DNA from: an uncultured Collinsella sp.
GTDB taxonomy: Bacteria > Actinomycetota > Coriobacteriia > Coriobacteriales > Coriobacteriaceae
Direction of reading: 5' to 3'
Assembly: GCA_902496335.1 (NCBI GenBank)
Contig: CABVAO010000004.1
Location: forward strand, 1-63,002
Length of the DNA: 63,002 bases
Below, piece after piece: positions 51,421-60,582 of the stretch. The notes beneath the pieces are model-generated. The model was not told the origin of the DNA. It saw only the letters and a program-made list of their open reading frames with translations, and searched no databases. The first letter of the stretch is position 1. The number at the start of each line of letters is the position of its first letter. Position numbers and translations under genes: made by a program.

Positions 51421-52653
51421 GTGGCCGTTACCGCACTGTACGTGCACGTGCCGTTTTGCGCCCAAAAGTGCCGGTACTGCGACTTTGACTCGCGCAGTTT
51501 TGCTCCGTGCGACCTGAGCGCTGCGCTCGATACTTATTTTGAGCAGTTGTACGCGCGCCTCGATGCTTTTGGCAAGGCTGGGGCCCTCGACCAGATCCGC
51601 ACCGTCTATGTTGGCGGCGGTACGCCGTCGCTGGCGGGGGAGCGCCTGGTGGAGCTGGCGCGGCGTATTCGCGCGTGGTGCGCCCCCGTTGAGTTTACCT
51701 GCGAGGCCAATCCCGAGTCGCTGACCGCCGATCTTGCCACTGCACTTGTCAAGGTTGGTGTCACACGCGTCTCTTTGGGCGTGCAAACGCTCGATAATGC
51801 CGAACTTACTGCCATCGGCCGTATTCACGATGCCGATCGGGCGCTCGCTGCCATCTCGACGGTCAAGAACGCTGGGCTTGACGTGTCGTGCGACCTTATG
51901 TGCGGACTTCCCGGGCAGACCGCAGTGAGTTGGAAGCGCACGCTCGATGGCGTGCTGGCGGCGGCTCCGCATCATGTGTCGGTCTACCCGCTCACGCTTG
52001 AGGAGGGGACGCCCCTTTATCGCATGGCGTGCCGCGACGAGTCGCTCGAGCCTGATGAGGATTTTCAGGCCGCATGCATGGACGTGGCACGCGAGCTCCT
52101 GGGTGCCGCCGGCTATCACCCGTATGAGGTGGCGAGCTACGCGCTCGACGGCTATGAGTGCGCCCATAACATTGCCTACTGGACCGGACGGGGCTACCTG
52201 GGCCTGGGTCGTTCTGCCGCGGGCATGCTCGACGCCGAGGATTTCGACCGTCTTGCGGGTTTGTTCCCCGGCGTGTCTTCTCGAGGCGATGCGTACCGCG
52301 TGCGTCTGGTGCAACGTGACGATGACGCGACGGCGTTCGAGGCCGAATATCTCTCGCAGCGCGAGGCCGCGGCCGAAGACCTGATGCTCGCTTGTCGCAT
52401 GACGCGCGGTGTCGCGTCCGACCTGTTGGTTCGCGCGGTTCGTGTCATCCCAGCTGGCGAGCTGGCAGCTGCCTGCGATCGCGCGCTCGAATTGGGACTT
52501 GCCACTTGGGTGCCCGAGACGCTCGGGGTCCATGAGGGACCCTTCACCTCGGCAGATGTCATCGCGGGCCATGTTCGAGCTCGTTTAGCGCCGACACCCC
52601 TGGGCTGGCTCGATGGAAATGTTCTGTTCGAGCTGTTTTGGGATCTAGCTTAG
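51421..52653 (+). CDS. hemW: HemW (radical-SAM coproporphyrinogen III oxidase-like haem chaperone)
   Basis: 410 residues. Radical-SAM motif C-x3-C-x2-C at 13, 17, 20 (CAQKCRYC), VYVGGGTPSLA, and HNIAYWTGRGYLGLGRSAAG (HNxxYW, which marks HemW). HemN-type catalytic residues are absent, so it is HemW, a haem-binding protein, rather than true HemN. GTG 51421. Confidence 0.92.
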   Translation: MAVTALYVHVPFCAQKCRYCDFDSRSFAPCDLSAALDTYFEQLYARLDAFGKAGALDQIRTVYVGGGTPSLAGERLVELARRIRAWCAPVEFTCEANPESLTADLATALVKVGVTRVSLGVQTLDNAELTAIGRIHDADRALAAISTVKNAGLDVSCDLMCGLPGQTAVSWKRTLDGVLAAAPHHVSVYPLTLEEGTPLYRMACRDESLEPDEDFQAACMDVARELLGAAGYHPYEVASYALDGYECAHNIAYWTGRGYLGLGRSAAGMLDAEDFDRLAGLFPGVSSRGDAYRVRLVQRDDDATAFEAEYLSQREAAAEDLMLACRMTRGVASDLLVRAVRVIPAGELAAACDRALELGLATWVPETLGVHEGPFTSADVIAGHVRARLAPTPLGWLDGNVLFELFWDLA

Positions 52654-52663
52654 GCCGCTCGGG

Positions 52664-52669
52664 TAGAAT
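52664..52669 (+). promoter_or_regulatory. Candidate -10 box of the dnaJ-like pair
   Basis: TAGAAT after CCGCTCGGG; the same CCGCTCGGGTA context precedes the lepA -10. No clear -35 and no CIRCE element seen. Confidence 0.35.
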
Positions 52670-52711
52670 TACCGGAATATATACGCTGCTGTGAGCAGGA
52701 GGTTGCCGCGC

Positions 52712-53815
52712 ATGGCGACGATGAACGAAAAAGATTACTACGAGATTCTGGGTGTCTCCAAGGACGCCACCTCGCGTGATATTCAAAAGGCCTTCCAGCA
52801 AAAGGCTCGCAAGCTCCATCCGGACGTCAACAAAGAGCCGGATGCCGAGGAAAAGTTTAAAGAGGTTTCCGAGGCCTACGCCGTGCTTTCGGATGAGCAA
52901 AAACGTGCGCGCTATGACGCCATGCGTTCTGGCAATCCCTTTGCCGGTGCTCCTACTGCTTCGCCCTATGGTGGCGGCTACGCCGGCAACACGGGCTATG
53001 GCAATCCCTTTGAGGGCGGCTTTCCCTTTGGTGGCGCCTGGGGCCAGCAGCGTCGCGGCCAGGCTGCCTACAATCCCGAGAACGGCGCCAACGTGGTCGT
53101 CGATATCAAACTGGACGCCAAGGAGGCCAAGGGCGGTGCCCGCAAGACCGTCCGCTACACGCGCTTCGATACCTGTAACAACTGCGGCGGTTCGGGCTCC
53201 GTTTCGTCTGAGCATGCCCATACCTGCCCGAGCTGCGGTGGCCGCGGCCATATCGATGTCGACCTGTCTTTCCTGTTTGGTGCGGGCACGTTCCAGACGG
53301 TTTGTCCTGAGTGCGGCGGTTCCGGCAAGGTCGTTGCCGACCCGTGCCCCGATTGCGGTGGCAGCGGCCGTGTCCGTGTGACCTCCGAGCAGACGATTGA
53401 GTTTCCCGCCGGCACGCATGATGGCGACGAGGTCCGCATTGGCGGCATGGGTCATGCTGGCACCAACGGTGCCGCGGGCGGCGATCTGGTCGGCCGCGCC
53501 CATGTTGAGGCCGAGCGCTTGGAAGGCAAAGCTCGTACCGGTTTTTACCTGATGGGCATCGTGGCGCCGTTTTTGGTACTCTCGGCCATCTCGGGCGTGT
53601 TCTCGGCCTTTGCCATGATGTGCTTTATTCCGTTTGCCATGGGCCTTTTCATGGTGGTCTCGGACGGCGTGCTTCATCGCAGCCTGCTGTGGTGGAAGCG
53701 CGGCGCGATGCAGTTTGCCAACGGTTTTGCCAACGGCTTCATGTTCGCGCTCGTGTCGGTTTGGTTCGCGAGCTGTTCGCAACGGGCCATGCTTTCGCCG
53801 TACCAAATGCAATAA
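52712..53815 (+). CDS. DnaJ-like co-chaperone with C-terminal membrane helices
   Basis: 367 residues. J domain at about 6-70 with intact HPD (LHPDVNK), Gly/Phe/Tyr-rich linker to about 125, four zinc repeats (CNNCGGSG, CPSCGGRG, CPECGGSG, CPDCGGSG), then only a short stub of the substrate-binding domain (FPAGTHDGDEVRIGGMG). From about 272 the sequence becomes hydrophobic: helices at about 278-299, 300-317 and 338-356. The usual CTD II and dimerisation region are missing. It should deliver DnaK to the membrane. The start is ATG 52712 with AGGAGG at 52697-52702. A full DnaJ follows. Confidence 0.87.
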   Translation: MATMNEKDYYEILGVSKDATSRDIQKAFQQKARKLHPDVNKEPDAEEKFKEVSEAYAVLSDEQKRARYDAMRSGNPFAGAPTASPYGGGYAGNTGYGNPFEGGFPFGGAWGQQRRGQAAYNPENGANVVVDIKLDAKEAKGGARKTVRYTRFDTCNNCGGSGSVSSEHAHTCPSCGGRGHIDVDLSFLFGAGTFQTVCPECGGSGKVVADPCPDCGGSGRVRVTSEQTIEFPAGTHDGDEVRIGGMGHAGTNGAAGGDLVGRAHVEAERLEGKARTGFYLMGIVAPFLVLSAISGVFSAFAMMCFIPFAMGLFMVVSDGVLHRSLLWWKRGAMQFANGFANGFMFALVSVWFASCSQRAMLSPYQMQ

Positions 53816-53896
53816 CATCAAACCCTCTGTTTGCGGTCGGCCCTGCTTGGGTATAGGACGCACTGTGACAATAATGAAAGTCGGAAGGATTCGGTC

Positions 53897-55045
53897 GTGT
53901 CGGAAAATAGGGATTACTACGAGGTGCTTGGCGTCGACAGGGATGCCGACGCGCGGACGATTAAGCGTGCGTTTCTAAAGAAGGCCCGTACCGTACATCC
54001 GGATGTTTCGGACGACCCCGAGGCCGAGGCCAAGTTCAAGGAGCTCAACGAGGCCTATTCCGTTCTTTCCGATGAGCAGAAGCGTGCTAACTACGACCGT
54101 TACGGCACTGCCGACGGCCCTGGTGGTTCGGGCTACGTCGATATCAACGATATCTTTGGTGGCATGGGCATGGACGACTTGTTCTCGTCGTTCTTTGGCG
54201 GCGGTGCCGGCGGTGGCGCCCGCAGCCGTCGTGAGCGTCGTCGCGGACGTGATATGGCCATCTCGCTTTCGGTGACGCTCGAGGAGGCGGCGCTCGGCTG
54301 CAAAAAGACGATCAGCTATGACCGCCTTGCTCCTTGCGAGGACTGCAACGGCACCGGTAGGGCAGAGGGCGCACAGGAAAAGCAGTGCGGCCGCTGCCAC
54401 GGTACGGGCTATGTCACGACGGTTCAGCGATCGTTTTTGGGCCAGGTTCAGTCCTCTTCGCCTTGCCCCGACTGCCATGGCGAGGGCACGGTCATCGACC
54501 ATCCCTGCGAGACCTGCGACGGTCAGGGCCGCACGCCTTCGCATGAAAAGATCGACATCGATATTCCTGCCGGCGTTTCGACCGGTCGCCAGCTGCGTGT
54601 GAGCGGCTTTGGCGAGGCCGGCCTTCGCGGCGAGCCTTCGGGCGACCTGATTGTCAACGTGCGCGTTGCCGACCATGAGCGCTTTAAGCGCAACGGGGAC
54701 GATCTGTACCTGGTGAGCGATATCTCGATTGCGCAGGCTGCGCTCGGCTGCGAGATCGAGGTCGAGGGCATTATGCCCGACGAGGTCGTTAAGGTGACGG
54801 TTCCCGCCGGCGCCCAGTACGGCGACACCGTGAGCGTCAATAATTACGGCATGCCGCGCATTGGCGGTGGCGGTTCGCGTGGCCGCCTGATCGTGCAACT
54901 GCGCGTGGTCGTTCCCACCAATCTTTCCAATAAGCAGCGCGAGCTGCTCCGTGCTTTTGCCGATGAGATGGGCGATGACGTCGCTTCCGGTAAGAAGTCG
55001 GTGACCGACCGTATCAAGAGTGCCCTCGACGATATCCTCGATTAA
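53897..55045 (+). CDS. dnaJ: Chaperone protein DnaJ
   Basis: 382 residues, classic type I DnaJ: J domain with HPD (VHPDVSD), G/F region with FGGMGMDDLFSSFFGGG, zinc-finger CEDCNGTG, CGRCHGTG, CPDCHGEG, CETCDGQG, and both C-terminal beta-domains. Stimulates DnaK ATPase and presents substrates. GTG 53897 with GGAAGGA at 53883-53889. Separated by 81 bases from the membrane-type paralog; they share only the J and Zn domains. Confidence 0.96.
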   Translation: MSENRDYYEVLGVDRDADARTIKRAFLKKARTVHPDVSDDPEAEAKFKELNEAYSVLSDEQKRANYDRYGTADGPGGSGYVDINDIFGGMGMDDLFSSFFGGGAGGGARSRRERRRGRDMAISLSVTLEEAALGCKKTISYDRLAPCEDCNGTGRAEGAQEKQCGRCHGTGYVTTVQRSFLGQVQSSSPCPDCHGEGTVIDHPCETCDGQGRTPSHEKIDIDIPAGVSTGRQLRVSGFGEAGLRGEPSGDLIVNVRVADHERFKRNGDDLYLVSDISIAQAALGCEIEVEGIMPDEVVKVTVPAGAQYGDTVSVNNYGMPRIGGGGSRGRLIVQLRVVVPTNLSNKQRELLRAFADEMGDDVASGKKSVTDRIKSALDDILD

Positions 55046-55054
55046 GGAGCCCGC

Positions 55055-56347
55055 GTGCTCGCACCCCATATTTCCGTCGTCAACCTCGGCTGCCGTGTCA
55101 ACCGGGTTGAGTCTGACCGTATCACTGCCGATCTTATGCGCTTGGGCTTTGCTATTGTGGAGCCCCAGGATGCCGATTTGATCGTCATTAACACTTGTGC
55201 CGTTACGGGCGAGGCCGAGGCCAAGACCCGTAAGGCCGTCCGTCATGCGCTGGCCCATCCAAACGAGCCCTATGTGGTCGTGACCGGATGCGTGGTCAAT
55301 TTGCATCCCGAGGAGCTGTCGGAGCTTTCGGATCGCGTGATTGCCGAGCCGTCCAAGATAGATGTCGCCGAACGTGTATGCGAGGTGCTGGGTGTTGAGT
55401 CCGATAGCGTTCCCGCCTGCAGCGATGGCGAGGTGGTCGATGCGCTCGGTCGCTCTCGCCTGGGCGTGAAGATTCAGGATGGCTGCAACCATCGCTGCAC
55501 CTATTGCATTGTGTGGAAGGCGCGCGGCCCCGAGCGCTCCGTGCCCGTCGAGTCCGTGCTCGAGCAAGTTCGCGAGGCCCAGGAGGCCGGCGTGCCCGAG
55601 GTGGTGCTGACCGGTGTGAACCTGGGTGCCTACGATGGCAAGAGCGCGACCGACGAGCACGTCGAAATCGATGAGCTGCTCGTGGCCATCATGGAGCGCA
55701 CGTCTATTCCGCATGTGCGCATTTCCTCGGTCGAGCCCATGGATATCTCCGAGCGCCTGCTTAAGGTTATGGCGCGCTACCCGCAGCGTATCGCCCCGTT
55801 TTTGCACCTGCCCGTGCAGTCCGGCTGCACGGCGACCCTGCATCGCATGGGCCGTCCCTATAGCGCCGAAGCCTTTGAGGACACGGTGCGTATGATTCGC
55901 GCCAACTTGCCCCAGGCGTCCCTTTCGTGCGATGTCATCGTCGGTTTTCCTGGTGAGACGGACGAGGAGTTCGAGGAGTCGCTGGCGCTGTGCCGCCGTG
56001 TGGGTTTCTCGCGTATGCACGTGTTCCGCTACAGCAAGCGTCCCAGTACCCTTGCTGCCGACATGCCCGACCAGGCGCCACCCGAGGTTATGGCCGAGCG
56101 CAGCCGCCGTATGCGGGCCGCCGCACAGGAGCTCGCTATTGCCGACGCTCGTCGTCGCGTGGGCACGGTCGAGCGTGCCGTGCTCGAGTATGGTGACAAC
56201 CTGACGCTCGGCTCGTTCCATCATGCCCGTCTTGACGATACCTGTGGACTTACAGCCCCGTGCCTGCTCGATGTTGCTATCATCGGAGTCGATGATTCCG
56301 GCTTGGTCCATGCACGCAGGGAGGTTCATGGAAGCCTCGAAGATTAG
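55055..56347 (+). CDS. mtaB: tRNA (N6-threonylcarbamoyladenosine(37)-C2)-methylthiotransferase MtaB
   Basis: 430 residues. UPF0004 domain (NLGCRVNRVESD, INTCAVT), radical-SAM CNHRCTYC, LTGVNLGAYDG, HLPVQSGC and GFPGETDEEF. The NLGCRVN and LTGVNLG forms point to MtaB rather than MiaB. Modifies t6A37 to ms2t6A. GTG 55055. The dnaJ-mtaB order is common in Gram-positives. Overlaps phoH by 20 bases. Confidence 0.92.
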   Translation: MLAPHISVVNLGCRVNRVESDRITADLMRLGFAIVEPQDADLIVINTCAVTGEAEAKTRKAVRHALAHPNEPYVVVTGCVVNLHPEELSELSDRVIAEPSKIDVAERVCEVLGVESDSVPACSDGEVVDALGRSRLGVKIQDGCNHRCTYCIVWKARGPERSVPVESVLEQVREAQEAGVPEVVLTGVNLGAYDGKSATDEHVEIDELLVAIMERTSIPHVRISSVEPMDISERLLKVMARYPQRIAPFLHLPVQSGCTATLHRMGRPYSAEAFEDTVRMIRANLPQASLSCDVIVGFPGETDEEFEESLALCRRVGFSRMHVFRYSKRPSTLAADMPDQAPPEVMAERSRRMRAAAQELAIADARRRVGTVERAVLEYGDNLTLGSFHHARLDDTCGLTAPCLLDVAIIGVDDSGLVHARREVHGSLED

Positions 56348-57314
56348 ACTTACCGTTCCCGAGGGAATTGATCCCTCGTGCGTTTTGGGCGCCGGCGACG
56401 GCGTCCTTCGCGTGCTCGAGAGCTTGGTTCGCGCTCACGTGGTCGCCCGTGGCGATAGCATCGCCGTGAGCGGCGACCCGGACGAGGTCGAACTCGTGGC
56501 GCGCTTTTTCGAGCACGCTTTTCGCGAGGCGGCCGCCGGGCGCACGCTGTCTGCCGACGATGTCTCTCGCTGCCTGGCCGTCTTGCGCGACGGTGAGCAC
56601 GAGGCTACGTCGCTTCGCGATGACGTGCTGCTTTCGTATCGCGGCCGCGTCATTCGTCCCAAGACGCTCGGGCAAAAGCGCTACGTGGATGCCATTCGCT
56701 CGCATACCATCACCTTTGGCTTGGGTCCTGCCGGTACCGGTAAGACCTATCTGGCCATGGCGCTCGCCGTTGCCGCGCTCAAGCGTCACGAGGTGGGCCG
56801 TTTGATCTTGACGCGTCCGGTTGTCGAGGCGGGGGAGAATCTGGGCTTTTTGCCCGGTACCCTTGAGGAAAAGATCGACCCCTACATGCGTCCGCTCTAC
56901 GACGCCCTTTTTGACATGATGGATCGCGAGCGCACCGATGAGCTTATGGAGCGTGGCGTGATCGAGATCGCCCCGCTTGCCTACATGCGCGGCCGCACGC
57001 TGAGTGATGCCTTCGTGGTGCTCGACGAGGCGCAAAATACCACGCCCGAGCAGATGAAGATGTTCCTGACACGCCTTGGGTTCAACTCCAAGTTCGTGAT
57101 TACCGGCGACCTGAGCCAGCGCGACCTGGTGGGTCGTCGTGGCGGTCTTGCTGACGTTGAGCAGATTTTGGGCCGTGTCGACGATGTCGCATTTTCTCAC
57201 CTCGAGCGTGCCGACGTGGTGCGCCATGCCCTGGTGGGTCGTATCGTCGAGGCATATGAAGCTTATGATGACGTGCGCGAGCAGCGCCCGCGCGACCGAA
57301 AGGAGTCCCGTTGA
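56328..57314 (+). CDS. phoH: PhoH-like protein (ATPase)
   Basis: 328 residues. Walker A GPAGTGKT at 133-140, VVLDEAQNTTPEQMKMFLTRLG as Walker B, and ITGDLSQRDL. KH-like N-terminal part. In many bacteria phoH-ybeY-era are grouped, as here; the role in RNA metabolism is inferred from that. ATG 56328 with AGGGAGG, within the mtaB end. Confidence 0.94.
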   Translation: MEASKIRLTVPEGIDPSCVLGAGDGVLRVLESLVRAHVVARGDSIAVSGDPDEVELVARFFEHAFREAAAGRTLSADDVSRCLAVLRDGEHEATSLRDDVLLSYRGRVIRPKTLGQKRYVDAIRSHTITFGLGPAGTGKTYLAMALAVAALKRHEVGRLILTRPVVEAGENLGFLPGTLEEKIDPYMRPLYDALFDMMDRERTDELMERGVIEIAPLAYMRGRTLSDAFVVLDEAQNTTPEQMKMFLTRLGFNSKFVITGDLSQRDLVGRRGGLADVEQILGRVDDVAFSHLERADVVRHALVGRIVEAYEAYDDVREQRPRDRKESR

Positions 57315-57820
57315 GTGTATTGATCAGCAACGATGCCGAGCTCGATACGCTGCTCGACGCGCAGGAGGTGGAGCACATCTGCGAGGTTGTGCTTGCCGCC
57401 GAGGGCGTTGAACGTGGAGTCGAGATTTCCCTTTCGTATGTCGACGAGGACGAGATGCACGAGCTCAACCACGAGTGGCGCGGTATCGACCGCACCACCG
57501 ATGTGCTCTCGTTTGAGTGCGATTCGGCCTTTGACGATGACATTCCCGCCGATGAGACGCTCGAGCTCGGCGATATTATCTTGGCCCCGCAGGTTATTGC
57601 CCGTCAGGCCCCCGGTTTTGGCAATAGCCCCGCTGACGAGTGCCGTCTGATGCTCGTACACGGAATGCTGCACCTGCTGGGCTATGACCACATCGAGGAC
57701 GACGAGGCCGAGGTCATGGAGGCCCGCGAGGACGCCATCCTGCGCGATCTGGCGCTCGAGCGCGGCGAGGACCCCAAGCTAGTCCACGTCGGCCCCATCA
57801 CCAACCACGCCCACGACTAG
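57311..57820 (+). CDS. ybeY: Endoribonuclease YbeY
   Basis: 169 residues. The metal-binding HGMLHLLGYDH motif is intact; LNHEWRGIDRTTDVLSF and LGDIILAP precede it. Needed for 16S rRNA 3'-end maturation and ribosome quality control. TTG start overlaps the phoH TGA (TTGA). Confidence 0.95.
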   Translation: MSVLISNDAELDTLLDAQEVEHICEVVLAAEGVERGVEISLSYVDEDEMHELNHEWRGIDRTTDVLSFECDSAFDDDIPADETLELGDIILAPQVIARQAPGFGNSPADECRLMLVHGMLHLLGYDHIEDDEAEVMEAREDAILRDLALERGEDPKLVHVGPITNHAHD

Positions 57821-57829
57821 GAGCCGTCT

Positions 57830-58207
57830 ATGATTCCCGGATCGAACAAGGACCATCCGTCCTTCTTAAAGTCGTTTTCCTACGCCATGGAGGGCTTCGT
57901 CACCGCCGTCAAGACCGAGCGCAACATTAAGGTCATGCTCGTGGCGGGCGTGTGCACCGTCATTGCCGGCTGTATCGTGGGCCTCGACATTGCCGAGTGG
58001 GCCACGATTATCATCTGTTGTGGCCTGGTGATTCACGGCGAGCTGTGCAACACCGCTATGGAGGCTATCGTCGACCTAGCGACCCAGGAGCTCCATCCGC
58101 TGGCTAAGCGTGCGAAGGACATCGCCGCCGCCTCTGTATACGTTCTTTCCATCACCGCCGCGATTGTGGGCGTGCTGGTATTTGCCCACGCGCTCGGCTT
58201 TATTTAG
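57830..58207 (+). CDS. dgkA: Diacylglycerol kinase / undecaprenol kinase (DgkA family)
   Basis: 125 residues, three membrane helices. Signature ELCNTAMEAIVDLATQELHPLAKRAKDIAAASVYVLS carries the catalytic Glu and metal site. In Gram-positives this family phosphorylates undecaprenol. Nine bases after ybeY; the ybeY-dgkA-era order is standard. Confidence 0.92.
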   Translation: MIPGSNKDHPSFLKSFSYAMEGFVTAVKTERNIKVMLVAGVCTVIAGCIVGLDIAEWATIIICCGLVIHGELCNTAMEAIVDLATQELHPLAKRAKDIAAASVYVLSITAAIVGVLVFAHALGFI

Positions 58208-58219
58208 AAAGGGATTCCC

Positions 58220-59287
58220 ATGTCCGACAATATGCAGCCTACCGATGAAGTTTTGGATGACGAGGTCCTTGACGCGGTGGATACCGAGGAGCTCGAGGAT
58301 GTCGAGGAGTTCGACCCGTTTGAGGGCATGAGCGACGAGGAACTCGACTCCCTGTGCGACGAGGACGACGGTCCTATGGGCTTTGGTGACGTGGAACCCG
58401 GTTTCCGCAGCGGCTTCGTGGCCCTGGTCGGTCGTCCCAACGCCGGCAAGTCCACGCTGCTTAATGCCTGCTATGGCAAAAAGGTCGCCATCACCTCGCC
58501 GGTGGCACAGACGACCCGCCGCCGCATGCGCGCCGTCGTCAACCGTCCCGGCTACCAGCTGGTCTTTGTCGATACCCCGGGTATTCATAAGCCCAAGGAC
58601 GGCCTGGGGTCCGAGCTCAACAAGAGCGCACTGTTCGAGTTGAACGATGTCGACGTCGTCGCGTTTTTGATTGATGCCACCAAGCCGATCGGCAGGGGAG
58701 ACGCCTGGGTTGCCGAGCGCGTCAGATGCGCTCGTTGCAAGAAGGTCCTGGTGCTCACCAAGGCCGATGAGGCCGACCCCGCACAGGTCATGGAGCAGCT
58801 TAAGGCTGCCCACGAGCTTATGGAATATGACGACGAGATTGTGACGTCGTCGGTCAAGAACTTCAACGTCGATGCCTTTATCGAGACCGTTGCGCACTTT
58901 TTGCCCGAGGGTCCGCGTTGGTTCCCCGAGGACATGGGTACCGACGCTTCCGATGAGACGCTCGTTGCCGAGTTTGTGCGCGAGAAGGTCTTGCGCCGCA
59001 CCCGTGATGAGATCCCGCACTCCGTTGGCGTGATCTGCGATGCGCTCGAGCAGACCAAGAAGGTGCTGCGCGTGCACGCCACCATTTACGTCGAGCGCGA
59101 GGGCCAAAAGGGCATCATCATCGGCAAGGGCGGCGAGATGATCAAGCATATCGGTATCGACGCCCGTCGCGATCTTGAGCGCATTTTTGGCACGCAGGTC
59201 TTTTTGGAGCTGGACGTGAAGGTCAAGGCCGGCTGGCGTGACGACGAGGCCCAGATTCGCCGCTTTGGCTACAACGCCGAGGACTAA
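58220..59287 (+). CDS. era: GTPase Era with acidic N-terminal extension
   Basis: 355 residues. G1 GRPNAGKS at 71-78, G3 DTPGIHKP, G4 TKAD, and KH domain (GIIIGKGGEMIKHIG) with basic end. Binds the 3' end of 16S rRNA. The first 62 residues form an unusually acidic extension (Asp/Glu-rich, with repeats of DEVLD and DEELDSL). ATG 58220 with AAAGGGA. Followed by recO. Confidence 0.95.
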   Translation: MSDNMQPTDEVLDDEVLDAVDTEELEDVEEFDPFEGMSDEELDSLCDEDDGPMGFGDVEPGFRSGFVALVGRPNAGKSTLLNACYGKKVAITSPVAQTTRRRMRAVVNRPGYQLVFVDTPGIHKPKDGLGSELNKSALFELNDVDVVAFLIDATKPIGRGDAWVAERVRCARCKKVLVLTKADEADPAQVMEQLKAAHELMEYDDEIVTSSVKNFNVDAFIETVAHFLPEGPRWFPEDMGTDASDETLVAEFVREKVLRRTRDEIPHSVGVICDALEQTKKVLRVHATIYVEREGQKGIIIGKGGEMIKHIGIDARRDLERIFGTQVFLELDVKVKAGWRDDEAQIRRFGYNAED

Positions 59288-59302
59288 GGACGCGCGGCGC
59301 GC

Positions 59303-60052
59303 ATGGCAGGCTCCCGGACATATCGCACGAAAGTGCTCGTGCTCGATAAGACTAAGCTCAAAGAGACCGACCTGATCTTGACGATGCTTGACGAGCGGGG
59401 GCGGCAGGTTCGTGCCGTGGCAAAGGGCGCCCGCAAACCCGGCGGGCGGTTGGCTGCGCGCTGCGAGCTGTTCTGTACGGTAGATATGCTGCTCGCACAT
59501 GGACGGTCACTCGACGTGGTTTCCCAGGCCGAGCTTATGGAGGCGCCGCTCGGCGTTGCGCCCGATTACGAGACGACCTGCGCCGCAAGCGCGATCGCCG
59601 AGGTCGCGCGCGTGTGCTCGTTCGAGGACGCCGAGGACCCGTTTACCTTTGCTATAACGCAGCGAGCGCTTGCCCTGGTGGGCAGCGGGCTCGACACGGC
59701 GCATATGGATCTACTTGTGGCGGCATATGTCTTTAAGCTGCTGTCGCACGTTGGCTATCGACCCGATTTTTCGGCCTGCGTGCTGTGCGGAGACCCCATG
59801 CTGTCGTATTTTTCGCCCCAGGCGGGCGGCCTCATGTGCGGGTCGTGCGCGTCGAGCGTTCCAGGTGCCGAACTGGTGTCGACCGGTGAGGCCGCATGGC
59901 TGCGCGCCCTCATGTCCATGACCTTCGATGCGCTTTTGGCCGAGCGAATCGACCCGCATACCGCAGCCTTTTTGCTGGGGCTTTCGCATGTTTGGGCTGC
60001 GACGCACACCGATCAGCGCCTCCGTGCGATGGAATTCATGTTGGGTCGGTGA
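59303..60052 (+). CDS. recO: DNA repair protein RecO
   Basis: 249 residues. N-terminal OB fold (YRTKVLVLDKTKLKETDLI, VAKGARKP), helical middle, and a zinc site CVLCGD ... CGSC. Helps RecR load RecA on SSB-coated DNA and anneals strands. ATG 59303, 15 bases after era. Confidence 0.93.
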   Translation: MAGSRTYRTKVLVLDKTKLKETDLILTMLDERGRQVRAVAKGARKPGGRLAARCELFCTVDMLLAHGRSLDVVSQAELMEAPLGVAPDYETTCAASAIAEVARVCSFEDAEDPFTFAITQRALALVGSGLDTAHMDLLVAAYVFKLLSHVGYRPDFSACVLCGDPMLSYFSPQAGGLMCGSCASSVPGAELVSTGEAAWLRALMSMTFDALLAERIDPHTAAFLLGLSHVWAATHTDQRLRAMEFMLGR

Positions 60053-60076
60053 TGATGCGCAGGCGCGGGCTGCTTG

Positions 60077-60085
60077 TGGTAACAT
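60077..60085 (+). promoter_or_regulatory. Candidate extended -10 promoter of rpsO
   Basis: TGG-TAACAT, with TAACAT at 60080-60085, about 105 bases before rpsO. -35 unclear. Confidence 0.4.
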
Positions 60086-60154
60086 ACCGACCTGTTGGTA
60101 CCTCGACCTTGGTTGCTCGCTCCACCGGCGGCTTCCCAGTCCGAGGCGAATCGA

Positions 60155-60170
60155 GTCGCCCGATGGCGAC
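60155..60170 (+). other. Hairpin directly upstream of the rpsO ribosome binding site
   Basis: GTCGCC-CGAT-GGCGAC, a perfect 6-bp stem, 8 bases before AAAGG. Position is right for S15 autoregulation, which is known in several phyla with different folds. Confidence 0.5.
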
Positions 60171-60190
60171 GCAAAAAGAAAGGTGAAACA

Positions 60191-60469
60191 ATGACTGTTT
60201 CCAAAGAGCGCAAGGCGGAGCTGACTGCCCAGTTTGGTAACACCCCGGTCGACACCGGCAACCCCAAGGTTCAGGTCGCCATCCTGTCCGAGCGCATCAA
60301 GGAGCTGACCGAGCACATGAAGTCCCATCAGAAGGACTTCCACACCCGTCGTGGTCTGCTCATGCTCGTCGGTCGTCGTCGTCGTCTTCTCTCCTACATC
60401 AAGAATAACGACATCGTCGAGTACCGTGAGCTCATCAAGGCTCTGGGCATCCGCGACAACATCCAGTAG
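60191..60469 (+). CDS. rpsO: 30S ribosomal protein uS15
   Basis: 92 residues. FGNTPVDTGNPKVQVAILSERI, LTEHMKSHQKDFHTRRGLLMLVGRRRRLLSYI; the H-x-x-D-x-H rRNA-binding site is intact. ATG 60191. Followed by a terminator and pnp, the standard neighbour. Confidence 0.97.
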   Translation: MTVSKERKAELTAQFGNTPVDTGNPKVQVAILSERIKELTEHMKSHQKDFHTRRGLLMLVGRRRRLLSYIKNNDIVEYRELIKALGIRDNIQ

Positions 60470-60484
60470 GATTTGTACATGCTA

Positions 60485-60515
60485 AGAGCGTCCTGCGCAG
60501 CGGGGCGCTCTTTTT
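60485..60515 (+). terminator. Terminator between rpsO and pnp
   Basis: AGAGCGTCCTGC with GCGGGGCGCTCT, 12 bp with two wobbles, then five T. pnp may be expressed both by read-through and from its own promoter. Confidence 0.88.
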
Positions 60516-60582
60516 GTGTAAGGGCGTGAACAATCACGCTCTGAAGCGTGGCGGGGGCAGGGGGCCCACGTCACATGAGAAG

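Noticed and set aside
51421..52653. Coproporphyrinogen dehydrogenase HemN
   Set aside because: The HNxxYW motif and shorter length indicate HemW, the haem-binding homolog.
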